From Saccoglossus kowalevskii (Eukaryota; Hemichordata; Enteropneusta; Harrimaniidae), in contig NW_003115901.1 of assembly GCF_000003605.2 (NCBI RefSeq), forward strand, positions 1-19,469: 19,469 nt of DNA, written 5' to 3'. Below, piece after piece: positions 1-11,593 of the stretch (its first letter is position 1; each line of letters starts with the position of its first letter). The notes under the pieces were generated by a model that did not search any database, was not told where the DNA came from, and was given only the letters and a program-made list of their open reading frames with translations. The translations under genes were made by a program, and so were the position numbers.

Positions 1-93
1 AATACATGTGCATATGTGTGATTTGATCTGGTTCCAGTATGGCGGAATGTTTGCAATTCTAGTACATAAACGGCTAGCAGTCAGCCATCTTGA

Positions 94-112
94 ATACATG
101 TGCATATGTGTG
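94..112. other. Alternating purine-pyrimidine tract, one per unit
   Basis: Shown for unit 2 and present in every unit at unit positions 2-20. The sequence atacatgtgcatatgtgtg alternates purine and pyrimidine without a break for 19 nt. Such tracts are known to be flexible and, under supercoiling, can favour left-handed DNA; that this one does so is inference. The C form also has an imperfect 14-bp dyad, acatgtgcatatgt, symmetric at 12 of 14 positions; the T form at position 11 weakens it. Confidence 0.7.
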
Positions 113-171
113 ATTTGATCTGGTTCCAGAATGGCGGAATGTTTGCATTTCTAGTACATAAACGCCTAGCA

Positions 172-184
172 GTCAGCCATCTTG
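172..184 (-). promoter_or_regulatory. YY1-like motif, one per unit (example)
   Basis: On the minus strand, unit positions 80-92 read CAAGATGGCTGAC, close to the known YY1 consensus core (AAnATGGCGGC). It is shown for unit 2 and present in most units. In the ccaactt units the core becomes CAAGTTGGC, which should destroy it. A weaker plus-strand match, GAATGGCGGAA, lies at unit positions 37-47 (129-139 here). This is motif resemblance only; no binding is shown and the host may not have a YY1 orthologue. Confidence 0.3.
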
Positions 185-276
185 AATACATGTGCATATG
201 TGTGATTTGATCTGGTTCTAGAATGGCAGAATGTTTGCATTTCTAGTACATAAACAACTAACAGTCAGCCATCTTG

Positions 277-1656
277 AATACATGTGCATATGTGTGATTT
301 GATGTGGTTCCTGAATGGCGGAATGTATGCATTTCTAGTACATAAACGGCTAGCAGTCAGCCATCTTGAATACATGTGCATATGTATGATTTGATCTGGT
401 TCCTGAATGGCGGAATGTTTGCATTTCTAGTACATAAACGGCTAACAGTCAGCCATCTTGAATACATGTGCATATGTGTGATTTGATCTGGTTCCAGAAT
501 GGCAGAATGTTTGCATTTCTAGTACATAAACGGCTAGCAGTCAGCCATCTTGAATACATGTGTATATGTGTGATTTGATCTGGTTCCTGAATGGCAGAAT
601 GTTTGCATTTCTAGTACATAAACACCTAGCAGTCAGCCATCTTGAATACATGTGTATATGTGTGATTTGATCTGGTTCCTGAATGGCAGAATGTTTGCAT
701 TTCTAGTACATAAACGCCTAGCAGTCAGCCATCTTGAATACATGTGCATATGTATGATTTGATCTGGTTCCAGAATGGCGGAATGTTTGCATTTCTAGTA
801 CATAAACGCCTAGCAGTCAGCCATCTTGAATACATGTGCATATGTGTGATTTGATCTGGTTCCAGAATGGCGGAATGTTTGCATTTCTAGTACATAAACG
901 CCTAGCAGTCAGCCATCTTGAATACATGTGCATATGTATGATTTGATCTGGTTCCAGAATGGCGGAATGTTTGCATTTCTAGTACATAAACGGCTAGCAG
1001 TCAGCCAACTTGAATACATGTGCATATGTGTGATTTGATCTGGTTCCAGAATGGCAGAATGTTTGCATTTCTAGTACATAAACGGCTAGCAGTCAGCCAA
1101 CTTGAATACATGTGCATATGTGTGATTTGATCTGGTTCCAGAATGGCAGAATGTTTGCATTTCTAGTACATAAACGGCTAGCAGTCAGCCAACTTGAATA
1201 CATGTGCATATGTGTGATTTGATCTGGTTCCAGAATGGCAGAATGTTTGCATTTCTAGTACATAAACGGCTAGCAGTCAGCCATCTTGAATACATGTGCA
1301 TATGTATGATTTGATCTGGTTCCAGAATGGCAGAATGTTTGCATTTCTAGTACATAAACACCTAGCAGTCAGCCATCTTGAATACATGTGCATATGTGTA
1401 ATTTGATCTGGTTCCAGAGTGGCGGAATGTTTGCATTTCTAGTACATAAACACCTAGCAGTCAGCCATCTTGAATACATGTGTATATGTGTGATTTGATC
1501 TGGTTCCAGACTGGCAGAATGTTTGCATTTCTAGTACATAAACGGCTAGCAGTCAGCCATCTTGAATACATGTGTATATGTGTGATTTGATCTGGTTCCA
1601 GAATAGCGGAATGTTTGCATTTCTAGTACATAAACAACTAACATTCAGCCATCTTG
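277..1656 (+). repeat. 15-unit barcode block, first copy
   Basis: Units 4-18 form a distinctive order of variants that is found again, in two pieces, further right. The first eleven units (277-1288) correspond to 6440-7359, which lacks one unit. The last four (1289-1656) correspond to 8832-9199. Private markers prove the second match: gtgtaattt, where position 20 is A, occurs at about 1396 and about 8939, and gaatagcgg occurs at about 1602 and about 9145. These markers stand in the same relative places in both copies. Unit 4 also carries the rare gatgtgg and gtatgc forms. The block is evidence of a multi-kilobase duplication, later interrupted. Confidence 0.8.
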
Positions 1657-2024
1657 AATACATGTGTATATGTGTGATTTGATCTGGTTCCAGAGTGGCG
1701 GAATGTTTGCATTTCTAGTATATAAACGCCTAGCAGTCAGCCATCTTGAATACATGTGCATATGTGTGATTTGATCTGGTTCCAGAGTGGCGGAATGTTT
1801 GCATTTCTAGTACATAAACACCTAGCAGTCAGCCATCTTGAATACATGTGTATATGTGTGATTTGATCTGGTTCGAGAATGGCAGAATGTTTGCATTTCT
1901 AGTACATAAACGGCTAACAGTCAGCCATCTTGAATACATGTGCATATGTGTGATTTGATCTGGTTCCTGAATGGCAGAATGTTTGCATTTCTAGTACATA
2001 AACAACTAACAGTCAGCCATCTTG

Positions 2025-2483
2025 AATACATGTGTATATGTGTGATTTGATCTGGTTCCTGAATGGCAGAATGTTTGCATTTCTAGTACATAAACGGCTA
2101 GCAGTCAGCCATCTTTGAATACATGTGCATATGTGTGATTTGATCTGGTTCCTGAATGGCAGAATGTTTGCATTTTCTAGTACATAAACAACTAACAGTC
2201 ATCCATCTTGAATACATGTGCATATGTGTGATTTGATCTGGTTCCAGAGTGGCAGAATGTTTGCATTTCTAGTACATAAACGGCTAGCAGTCAGCCATCT
2301 TGAATACATGTGCATATGTGTGATTTGATCTGGTTCTGAATGGCAGAATGTTTGCATTTCTAGTACATAAACAACTAGCAGTCAGCCATCTGAATACATG
2401 TGCATATGTGTGATTTGATCTGGTTCTGAATGGCAGAATGTTTGCATTTCTAGTACATAAACAACTAACAGTCAGCCATCTTG
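2025..2483 (+). repeat. Length-variant unit cluster
   Basis: Four of five consecutive units here are not 92 bp: 2025-2117 (93), 2118-2210 (93), 2303-2392 (90) and 2393-2483 (91). The changes are an extra T in catctttg, an extra T in gcattttc, a lost C in ggttctg (twice) and a lost T in catctg. Five of the nine indels in the whole array fall in this stretch of about 460 bp. The 90-bp unit keeps the reading frame, which creates an accidental 68-codon open frame on the minus strand (2284-2490) whose product repeats a 30-residue stretch. I do not regard that frame as a gene. Confidence 0.85.
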
Positions 2484-2667
2484 AATACATGTGTATATGT
2501 GTGATTTGATCTGGTTCCAGAATGGCGGAATGTTTGCATTTCTAGTACATAAACAACTAGCAGTCAGCCATCTTGAATACATGTGCATATGTGTGATTTG
2601 ATCTGGTTCCTGAATGGCAGAATGTTTGCATTTCGAGTACATAAACAACTAGCAGTCAGCCATCTTG

Positions 2668-3679
2668 AATACATGTGCATATGTGTGATTTGATCTGGTT
2701 CCTGAATGGCAGAATGTTTGCATTTCTAGTACATAAACAACTAGCAGTCAGCCATCTTGAATACATGTGCATATGTGTGATTTGATCTGGTTCCTGAATG
2801 GCAGAATGTTTGCATTTCTAGTACATAAACGGCTAGCAGTCAGCCATCTTGAGTACATGTGCATATGTGTGATTTGATCTGGTTCCTGAATGGCGGAATG
2901 TTTGCATTTCTAGTACATAAACGGCTAGCAGTCAGCCATCTTGAATACATGTGCATATGTGTGATTTGATCTGGTTCCTGAATGGCAGAATGTTTGCATT
3001 TCTAGTACATAAACAACTAGCAGTCAGCCAACTTGAATACATGTGCATATGTGTGATTTGATCTGGTTCCAGAATGGCAGAATGTTTGCATTTCTAGTAC
3101 ATAAACGGCTAGCAGTCAGCCATCTTGAATACATGTGTATATGTGTGATTTGATCTGGTTCTAGAATGGCGGAATGTTTGCATTTCTAGTACATAAACAA
3201 CTAGCAGTCAGCCATCTTGAATACATGTGCATATGTGTGATTTGATCTGGTTCCAGAGTGGCAGAATGTATGCATTTCTAGTACATAAACGGCTAGCAGT
3301 CAGCCATCTTGAATACATGTGCATATGTGTGATTTGATCTGGTTCCAGAGTGGCAGAATGTATGCATTTCTAGTACATAAACGGCTAACAGTCAGCCATC
3401 TTGAATACATGTGCATATGTGTGATTTGATCTGGTTCCAGAGTGGCGGAATGTTTGCATTTCTAGTACATAAACGGCTAGCAGTCAGCCATCTTGAATAC
3501 ATGTGTATATGTGTGATTTGATCTGGTTCCAGAGTGGCGGAATGTTTGCATTTCTAGTACATAAACGGCTAGCAGTCAGCCATCTTGAATACATGTGCAT
3601 ATGTGTGATTTGATCTGGTTCCTGAATGGCAGAATGTTTGCATTTCTAGTACATAAACACCTAGCAGTCAGCCATCTTG
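2668..3679 (+). repeat. 11-unit duplicated block, copy A
   Basis: Units 30-40 match units 116-126 (10582-11593) in order and in nearly all diagnostic sites, at an offset of 7914 bp. The strongest marker is a ctagaat unit followed by two adjacent ccagagt units carrying the rare gtatgc form, at 3220-3403 here and 11134-11317 there. In both copies the second of the two has ctaacag. Differences between the copies include gagtacat at about 2851 here only, ccaactt instead of ccatctt in unit 33, and ccagaat versus cctgaat plus C versus T at position 11 in unit 34. The copies have therefore had time to gather private changes or have exchanged with other units. Confidence 0.85.
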
Positions 3680-4415
3680 AATACATGTGCATATGTGTGA
3701 TTTGATCTGGTTCCAGAATGGCGGAATGTTTGCATTTCTAGTACATAAACAACTAACAGTCAGCCATCTTGAATACATGTGTATATGTGTGATTTGATCT
3801 GGTTCCAGAATGGCAGAATGTTTGCATTTCTAGTACATAAACGGCTAGCAGTCAGCCATCTTGAATACATGTGCATATGTGTGATTTGATCTGGTTCCAG
3901 AATGGCGGAATGTTTGCATTTCTAGTACATAAACAACTAACAGTCAGCCATCTTGAATACATGTGTATATGTGTGATTTGATCTGGTTCCAGAATGGCAG
4001 AATGTTTGCATTTCTAGTACATAAACGGCTAGCAGTCAGCCATCTTGAATACATGTGCATATGTATGATTTGATGTGGTTCCAGAATGGCGGAATGTTTG
4101 CATTTCTAGTACATAAACAACTAACAGTCAGCCATCTTGAATACATGTGTATATGTGTGATTTGATCTGGTTCCAGAATGGCAGAATGTTTGCATTTCTA
4201 GTACATAAACGGCTAGCAGTCAGCCATCTTGAATACATGTGCATATGTGTGATTTGATCTGGTTCCAGAATGGCGGAATGTTTGCATTTCTAGTACATAA
4301 ACAACTAACAGTCAGCCATCTTGAATACATGTGTATATGTGTGATTTGATCTGGTTCCAGAATGGCAGAATGTTTGCATTTCTAGTACATAAACGGCTAG
4401 CAGTCAGCCATCTTG
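3680..4415 (+). repeat. 184-bp dimeric higher-order repeat, four copies
   Basis: Eight units alternate strictly between two types. Type 1 has position 11 C, ccagaat, ggcgg, aaacaacta and ctaacag. Type 2 has position 11 T, ccagaat, ggcag, aaacggcta and ctagcag. The pairs start at 3680, 3864, 4048 and 4232. The third type-1 unit (4048) differs by gtatg at position 18 and gatgtgg at position 28. This is the clearest short-period higher-order repeat in the window and implies recent amplification of a two-unit block. Confidence 0.9.
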
Positions 4416-4599
4416 AATACATGTGCATATGTGTGATTTGATCTGGTTCCAGAATGGCGGAATGTTTGCATTTCTAGTACATAAACGCCTAGCAGTCAGC
4501 CAACTTGAATACATGTGCATATGTGTGATTTGATCTGGTTCCAGAATGGCAGAATGTTTGCATTTCTAGTACATAAACAACTAGCAGTCAGCCAACTTG

Positions 4600-4967
4600 A
4601 ATACATGTGTATATGTGTGATTTGATCTGGTTCCAGAGTGGCAGAATGTTTGCATTTCTAGTACATAAACGGCTAACAGTCAGCCATCTTGAATACATGT
4701 GTATATGCGTGATTTGATCTGGTTCGAGAATGGCAGAATGTTTGCATTTCTAGTACATAAACGGCTAGCAGTCAGCCAACTTGAATACATGTGTATATGT
4801 GTGATTTGATCTGGTTCCAGAGTGGCAGAATGTTTGCATTTCTAGTACATAAACGGCTAACAGTCAGCCATCTTGAATACATGTGTATATGCGTGATTTG
4901 ATCTGGTTCGAGAATGGCAGAATGTTTGCATTTCTAGTACATAAACGGCTAGCAGTCAGCCAACTTG
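4600..4967 (+). repeat. Second dimer type, two copies
   Basis: Two successive dimers start at 4600 and 4784. Each is a ccagagt unit with ctaacag and ccatctt, followed by a gcgtg/cgagaat unit with ctagcag and ccaactt. The same pair recurs singly or doubly at 6072-6255, 7360-7543 and 15366-15733, so it is a mobile module within the array. It is commonly preceded or followed by units with ccaactt or by a gatgtgg/cctgaat unit. Confidence 0.85.
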
Positions 4968-6071
4968 AATACATGTGCATATGTGTGATTTGATGTGGTT
5001 CCTGAATGGCAGAATGTTTGCATTTCTAGTACATAAACGGCTAGCAGTCAGCCATCTTGAATACATGTGTATATGTGTGATTTGATCTGGTTCCTGAATG
5101 GCAGAATGTTTGCATTTCTAGTACATAAACAACTAGCAGTCAGCCATCTTGAATACATGTGTATATGTGTGATTTGATCTGGTTCCAGAATGACAGAATG
5201 TTTGCATTTCTAGTACATAAACACCTAGCAGTCAGCCATCTTGAATACATGTGCATATGTGTGATTTGATCTGGTTCCTGAATGGCAGAATGTTTGCATT
5301 TCTAGTACATAAACAACTAGCAGTCAGCCATCTTGAATACATGTGCATATGTGTGATTTGATCTGGTTCCAGAATGGCGGAATGTTTGCATTTCTAGTAC
5401 ATAAACGGCTAGCAGTCAGCCATCTTGAATACATGTGTATATGTGTGATTTGATCTGGTTCCAGAATGGCGGAATGTTTGCATTTCTAGTACATAAACGG
5501 CTAGCAGTCAGCCATCTTGAATACATGTGCATATGTGTGATTTGATCTGGTTCTAGAATGGCAGAATGTTTGCATTTCTAGTACATAAACGGCTAGCAGT
5601 CAGCCATCTTGAATACATGTGCATATGTGTGATTTGATCTGGTTCTAGAATGGCGGAATGTTTGCATTTCTAGTACATAAACAACTAACAGTCAGCCATC
5701 TTGAATACATGTGCATATGTATGATTTGATCTGGTTCCAGAATGGCAGAATGTATGCATTTCTAGTACATAAACGGCTAGCAGTCAGCCATCTTGAATAC
5801 ATGTGCATATGTATGATTTGATCTGGTTCCAGAATGGCAGAATGTATGCATTTCTAGTACATAAACGGCTAGCAGTCAGCCATCTTGAATACATGTGCAT
5901 ATGTGTGATTTGATCTGGTTCCAGAATGGTGGAATGTTTGCATTTCTAGTACATAAACGCCTAGCAGTCAGCCATCTTGAATACATGTGCATATGTGTGA
6001 TTTGATCTGGTTCTAGAATGGCAGAATGTTTGCATTTCTAGTACATAAACAACTAACAGTCAGCCAACTTG

Positions 6072-6531
6072 AATACATGTGTATATGTGTGATTTGATTT
6101 GGTTCCAGAGTGGCAGAATGTTTGCATTTCTAGTACATAAACGGCTAACAGTCAGCCATCTTGAATACATGTGTATATGCGTGATTTGATCTGGTTCGAG
6201 AATGGCAGAATGTTTGCATTTCTAGTACATAAACGGCTAGCAGTCAGCCAACTTGAATACATGTGCATATGTGTGATTTGATGTGGTTCCTGAATGGCAG
6301 AATGTTTGCATTTCTAGTACATAAACGGCTAGCAGTCAGCCATCTTGAATACATGTGTATATGTGTGATTTGATCTGGTTCCAGAATGGCGGAATGTTTG
6401 CATTTCTAGTACATAAACACCTAGCAGTCAGCCATCTTGAATACATGTGCATATGTGTGATTTGATGTGGTTCCTGAATGGCGGAATGTTTGCATTTCTA
6501 GTACATAAACGGCTAGCAGTCAGCCATCTTG
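6072..6531 (+). repeat. 5-unit module, identical to a distant copy
   Basis: Units 67-71 read the same as units 170-174 (15550-16009) at all diagnostic sites, including the very rare gatttgg form at position 28, and I saw no difference over 460 bp. The order is: gatttgg/ccagagt, gcgtg/cgagaat, gatgtgg/cctgaat/ggcag, T-type ccagaat/aaacacc, gatgtgg/cctgaat/ggcgg. A third, slightly altered copy is at 9200-9659, where the first unit has gatctgg and ccagaat. About 9.5 kb separates the two identical copies. Confidence 0.85.
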
Positions 6532-7359
6532 AATACATGTGCATATGTATGATTTGATCTGGTTCCTGAATGGCGAAATGTTTGCATTTCTAGTACATAA
6601 ACGGCTAACAGTCAGCCATCTTGAATACATGTGCATATGTGTGATTTGATCTGGTTCCAGAATGGCAGAATGTTTGCATTTCTAGTACATAAACGGCTAG
6701 CAGTCAGCCATCTTGAATACATGTGTATATGTGTGATTTGATCTGGTTCCTGAATGGCAGAATGTTTGCATTTCTAGTACATAAACACCTAGCAGTCAGC
6801 CATCTTGAATACATGTGTATATGTGTGATTTGATCTGGTTCCTGAATGGCAGAATGTTTGCATTTCTAGTACATAAACGCCTAGCAGTCAGCCATCTTGA
6901 ATACATGTGCATATGTATGATTTGATCTGGTTCCAGAATGGCGGAATGTTTGCATTTCTAGTACATAAACGCCTAGCAGTCAGCCATCTTGAATACATGT
7001 GCATATGTATGATTTGATCTGGTTCCAGAATGGCGGAATGTTTGCATTTCTAGTACATAAACGGCTAGCAGTCAGCCAACTTGAATACATGTGCATATGT
7101 GTGATTTGATCTGGTTCCAGAATGGCAGAATGTTTGCATTTCTAGTACATAAACGGCTAGCAGTCAGCCAACTTGAATACATGTGCATATGTGTGATTTG
7201 ATCTGGTTCCAGAATGGCAGAATGTTTGCATTTCTAGTACATAAACGGCTAGCAGTCAGCCAACTTGAATACATGTGCATATGTGTGATTTGATCTGGTT
7301 CCAGAATGGCAGAATGTTTGCATTTCTAGTACATAAACGGCTAGCAGTCAGCCAACTTG
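6440..7359 (+). repeat. 10-unit block, second copy of 277-1288
   Basis: Units 71-80 follow the order of units 4-14 with one unit missing (the counterpart of 829-920). The shared order is gatgtgg/cctgaat, gtatg/cctgaat/ctaacag, ccagaat, two T-type cctgaat units with aaacacc then aaacgcc, gtatg/ccagaat units, then a run of ccagaat units with ccaactt. Private changes include gcgaaatg at about 6574. A partial third copy of its left part is at 9568-10213. Confidence 0.8.
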
Positions 7360-8831
7360 AATACATGTGTATATGTGTGATTTGATCTGGTTCCAGAGTG
7401 GCAGAATGTTTGCATTTCTAGTACATAAACGGCTAACAGTCAGCCATCTTGAATACATGTGTATATGCGTGATTTGATCTGGTTCGAGAATGGCAGAATG
7501 TTTGCATTTCTAGTACATAAACGGCTAGCAGTCAGCCAACTTGAATACATGTGTATATGTGTGATTTGATCTGGTTCCAGAGTGGCAGAATGTTTGCATT
7601 TCTAGTACATAAACGGCTAACAGTCAGCCATCTTGAATACATGTGTATATGTGTGATTTGATCTGGTTCGAGAATGGCAGAATGTTTGCATTTCTAGTAC
7701 ATAAACGCCTAGCAGTCAGCCATCTTGAATACATGTGTATATGCGTGATTTGATCTGGTTCGAGAATGGCAGAATGTTTGCATTTCTAGTACATAAACGG
7801 CTAGCAGTCAGCCATCTTGAATACATGTGTATATGCGTGATTTGATCTGGTTCGAGAATGGCAGAATGTTTGCATTCCTAGTACATAAATGGCTAGCAGT
7901 CAGCCATCTTGAATACATGTGTATATGCGTGATTTGATCTGGTTCGAGAATGGCAGAATGTTTGCATTTCTAGTACATAAACGGCTAGCAGTCAGCCATC
8001 TTGAATACATGTGCATATGTGTGATTTGATCTGGTTCCAGAATGGCAGAATGTTTGCATTTCTAGTACATAAACGGCTAGCAGTCAGCCATCTTGAATAC
8101 ATGTGCATATGTGTGATTTGATCTGGTTCGAGAATGGCAGAATGTTTGCATTTCTAGTACATAAACGGCTAGCAGTCAGCCATCTTGAATACATGTGCAT
8201 ATGTGTGATTTGATCTGGTTCCAGAATGGCAGAATGTTTGCATTTCTAGTACATAAACGGCTAGCAGTCAGCCATCTTGAATACATGTGCATATGTGTGA
8301 TTTGATCTGGTTCGAGAATGGCAGAATGTTTGCATTTCTAGTACATAAACAGCTAGCAGTCAGCCATCTTGAATACATGTGCATATGTGTGATTTGATCT
8401 GGTTCCTGAATGGCAGAATGTTTGCATTTCTAGTACATAAACGGCTAGCAGTCAGCCATCTTGAATACATGTGCATATGTGTGATTTGATCTGGTTCCTG
8501 AATGGCAGAATGTTTGCATTTCTAGTACATAAACGGCTAGCAGTCAGCCATCTTGAATACATGTGCATATGTGTGATTTGATCTGGTTCGAGAATGGCAG
8601 AATGTTTGCATTTCTAGTACATAAACAACTAGCAGTCAGCCAACTTGAATACATGTGCATATGTGTGATTTGATCTGGTTCCAGAATGGCAGAATGTTTG
8701 CATTTCTAGTACATAAACGGCTAGCAGTCAGCCATCTTGAATACATGTGTATATGTGTGATTTGATCTGGTTCTAGAATGGCAGAATGTTTGCATTTCTA
8801 GTACATAAACGGCTAGCAGTCAGCCATCTTG
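7360..8831 (+). repeat. 16-unit insertion rich in cgagaat units
   Basis: Relative to the block at 277-1656, this stretch interrupts the barcode order between the counterparts of units 14 and 15. It is dominated by cgagaat (TTCG) units, which are rare elsewhere: 7452, 7636, 7728, 7820, 7912, 8096, 8280 and 8556. The three successive units from 7728 to 8003 all carry gcgtg plus cgagaat and look like local single-unit amplification. From 8004 to 8371 C-type ccagaat and cgagaat units alternate twice, a third small dimer. Unit 86 has two private changes, gcattcctag and aaatggc. Confidence 0.7.
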
Positions 8832-9199
8832 AATACATGTGCATATGTATGATTTGATCTGGTTCCAGAATGGCAGAATGTTTGCATTTCTAGTACATAA
8901 ACACCTAGCAGTCAGCCATCTTGAATACATGTGCATATGTGTAATTTGATCTGGTTCCAGAGTGGCGGAATGTTTGCATTTCTAGTACATAAACACCTAG
9001 CAGTCAGCCATCTTGAATACATGTGTATATGTGTGATTTGATCTGGTTCCAGAATGGCAGAATGTTTGCATTTCTAGTACATAAACGGCTAGCAGTCAGC
9101 CATCTTGAATACATGTGTATATGTGTGATTTGATCTGGTTCCAGAATAGCGGAATGTTTGCATTTCTAGTACATAAACAACTAACAGTCAGCCATCTTG
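8832..9199 (+). repeat. 4-unit block, second copy of 1289-1656
   Basis: Units 97-100 match units 15-18, including gtgtaattt (about 8939) and gaatagcgg (about 9145), each seen only twice in the array. Differences are small: the first copy has ccagact in its third unit and ctaacattc in its fourth, whereas this copy has ccagaat and ctaacagtc. The private changes in the first copy suggest that this one is closer to the ancestral state, although conversion could give the same result. Confidence 0.85.
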
Positions 9200-10027
9200 A
9201 ATACATGTGTATATGTGTGATTTGATCTGGTTCCAGAATGGCAGAATGTTTGCATTTCTAGTACATAAACGGCTAACAGTCAGCCATCTTGAATACATGT
9301 GTATATGCGTGATTTGATCTGGTTCGAGAATGGCAGAATGTTTGCATTTCTAGTACATAAACGGCTAGCAGTCAGCCAACTTGAATACATGTGCATATGT
9401 GTGATTTGATGTGGTTCCTGAATGGCAGAATGTTTGCATTTCTAGTACATAAACGGCTAGCAGTCAGCCATCTTGAATACATGTGTATATGTGTGATTTG
9501 ATCTGGTTCCAGAATGGCGGAATGTTTGCATTTCTAGTACATAAACACCTAGCAGTCAGCCATCTTGAATACATGTGCATATGTGTGATTTGATGTGGTT
9601 CCTGAATGGCGGAATGTTTGCATTTCTAGTACATAAACGGCTAGCAGTCAGCCATCTTGAATACATGTGCATATGTATGATTTGATCTGGTTCCTGAATG
9701 GCGGAATGTTTGCATTTCTAGTACATAAACGGCTAACAGTCAGCCATCTTGAATACATGTGCATATGTGTGATTTGATCTGGTTCCTGAATGGCAGAATG
9801 TTTGCATTTCTAGTACATAAACGGCTAGCAGTCAGCCATCTTGAATACATGTGCATATGTATGATTTGATCTGGTTCCTGAATGGCAGAATGTTTGCATT
9901 TCTAGTACATAAACGGCTAGCAGTCAGCCATCTTGAATACATGTGTATATGTGTGATTTGATCTGGTTCCTGAATGGCAGAATGTTTGCATTTCTAGTAC
10001 ATAAACACCTAGCAGTCAGCCATCTTG

Positions 10028-10121
10028 AATACATGTGTATATGTGTGATTTGATCTGGTTCCTGAATGGCAGAAATGTTTGCATTTTCTAGTACATAAAC
10101 AACTAGCAGTCAGCCATCTTG
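10028..10121 (+). repeat. 94-bp length-variant unit
   Basis: This unit carries two single-base gains, cagaaatg (AA to AAA) and gcattttc (TTT to TTTT), making it the longest in the array. It is otherwise a T-type cctgaat/ggcag/aaacaac unit. Two more isolated length variants lie at 17298-17390 (93 bp, ggtttccag) and 17483-17573 (91 bp, aaacactag). Confidence 0.9.
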
Positions 10122-10581
10122 AATACATGTGCATATGTATGATTTGATCTGGTTCCAGAATGGCGGAATGTTTGCATTTCTAGTACATAAACAACTAGCA
10201 GTCAGCCATCTTGAATACATGTGCATATGTGTGATTTGATCTGGTTCCTGAATGGCAGAATGTTTGCATTTCTAGTACATAAACGGCTAGCAGTCAGCCA
10301 TCTTGAATACATGTGCATATGTATGATTTGATCTGGTTCCAGAATGGCGGAATGTTTGCATTTCTAGTACATAAACGGCTAGCAGTCAGCCATCTTGAAT
10401 ACATGTGCATATGTGTGATTTGATCTGGTTCCAGAATGGCAGAATGTTTGCATTTCTAGTACATAAACAACTAGCAGTCAGCCATCTTGAATACATGTGC
10501 ATATGTATGATTTGATCTGGTTCCAGAGTGGCGGAATGTTTGCATTTCTAGTACATAAACAACTAGCAGTCAGCCATCTTG

Positions 10582-11593
10582 AATACATGTGCATATGTGT
10601 GATTTGATCTGGTTCCTGAATGGCAGAATGTTTGCATTTCTAGTACATAAACAACTAGCAGTCAGCCATCTTGAATACATGTGCATATATGTGATTTGAT
10701 CTGGTTCCTGAATGGCAGAATGTTTGCATTTCTAGTACATAAACGGCTAGCAGTCAGCCATCTTGAATACATGTGCATATGTGTGATTTGATCTGGTTCC
10801 TGAATGGCGGAATGTTTGCATTTCTAGTACATAAACGGCTAGCAGTCAGCCATCTTGAATACATGTGCATATGTGTGATTTGATCTGGTTCCTGAATGGC
10901 AGAATGTTTGCATTTCTAGTACATAAACAACTAGCAGTCAGCCATCTTGAATACATGTGTATATGTGTGATTTGATCTGGTTCCTGAATGGCAGAATGTT
11001 TGCATTTCTAGTACATAAACGGCTAGCAGTCAGCCATCTTGAATACATGTGTATATGTGTGATTTGATCTGGTTCTAGAATGGCGGAATGTTTGCATTTC
11101 TAGTACATAAACAACTAGCAGTCAGCCATCTTGAATACATGTGCATATGTGTGATTTGATCTGGTTCCAGAGTGGCAGAATGTATGCATTTCTAGTACAT
11201 AAACGGCTAGCAGTCAGCCATCTTGAATACATGTGCATATGTGTGATTTGATCTGGTTCCAGAGTGGCAGAATGTATGCATTTCTAGTACATAAATGGCT
11301 AACAGTCAGCCATCTTGAATACATGTGCATATGTGTGATTTGATCTGGTTCCAGAGTGGCGGAATGTTTGCATTTCTAGTACATAAACGGCTAGCAGTCA
11401 GCCATCTTGAATACATGTGTATATGTGTGATTTGATCTGGTTCCAGAGTGGCGGAATGTTTGCATTTCTAGTACATAAACGACTAGCAGTCAGCCATCTT
11501 GAATACATGTGCATATGTGTGATTTGATCTGGTTCCTGAATGGCAGAATGTTTGCATTTCTAGTACATAAACAACTAGCAGTCAGCCATCTTG
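10582..11593 (+). repeat. 11-unit duplicated block, copy B
   Basis: This is the counterpart of 2668-3679. It shares the ctagaat unit followed by two gtatgc/ccagagt units and the same flanking order of cctgaat units. Private changes here are gcatatatgtg at about 10685 (position 16 A), aaatggc in unit 123 (a CpG to TpG change) and aaacgacta in unit 125. Confidence 0.85.

Noticed and set aside
72-86. Hairpin ggct-agcagtc-agcc as a functional RNA or terminator
   Set aside because: Only a 4-bp stem with a 7-nt loop; the aaacaac, aaacacc and aaacgcc variants break it without compensating changes.
2284-2490. A 68-codon open frame on the minus strand
   Set aside because: It exists only because single-base losses make one unit 90 bp, so the frame carries through it and a 30-residue stretch repeats. 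It is pure satellite sequence with no domain, no other copy in the array stays open, and the indels may be sequencing error.
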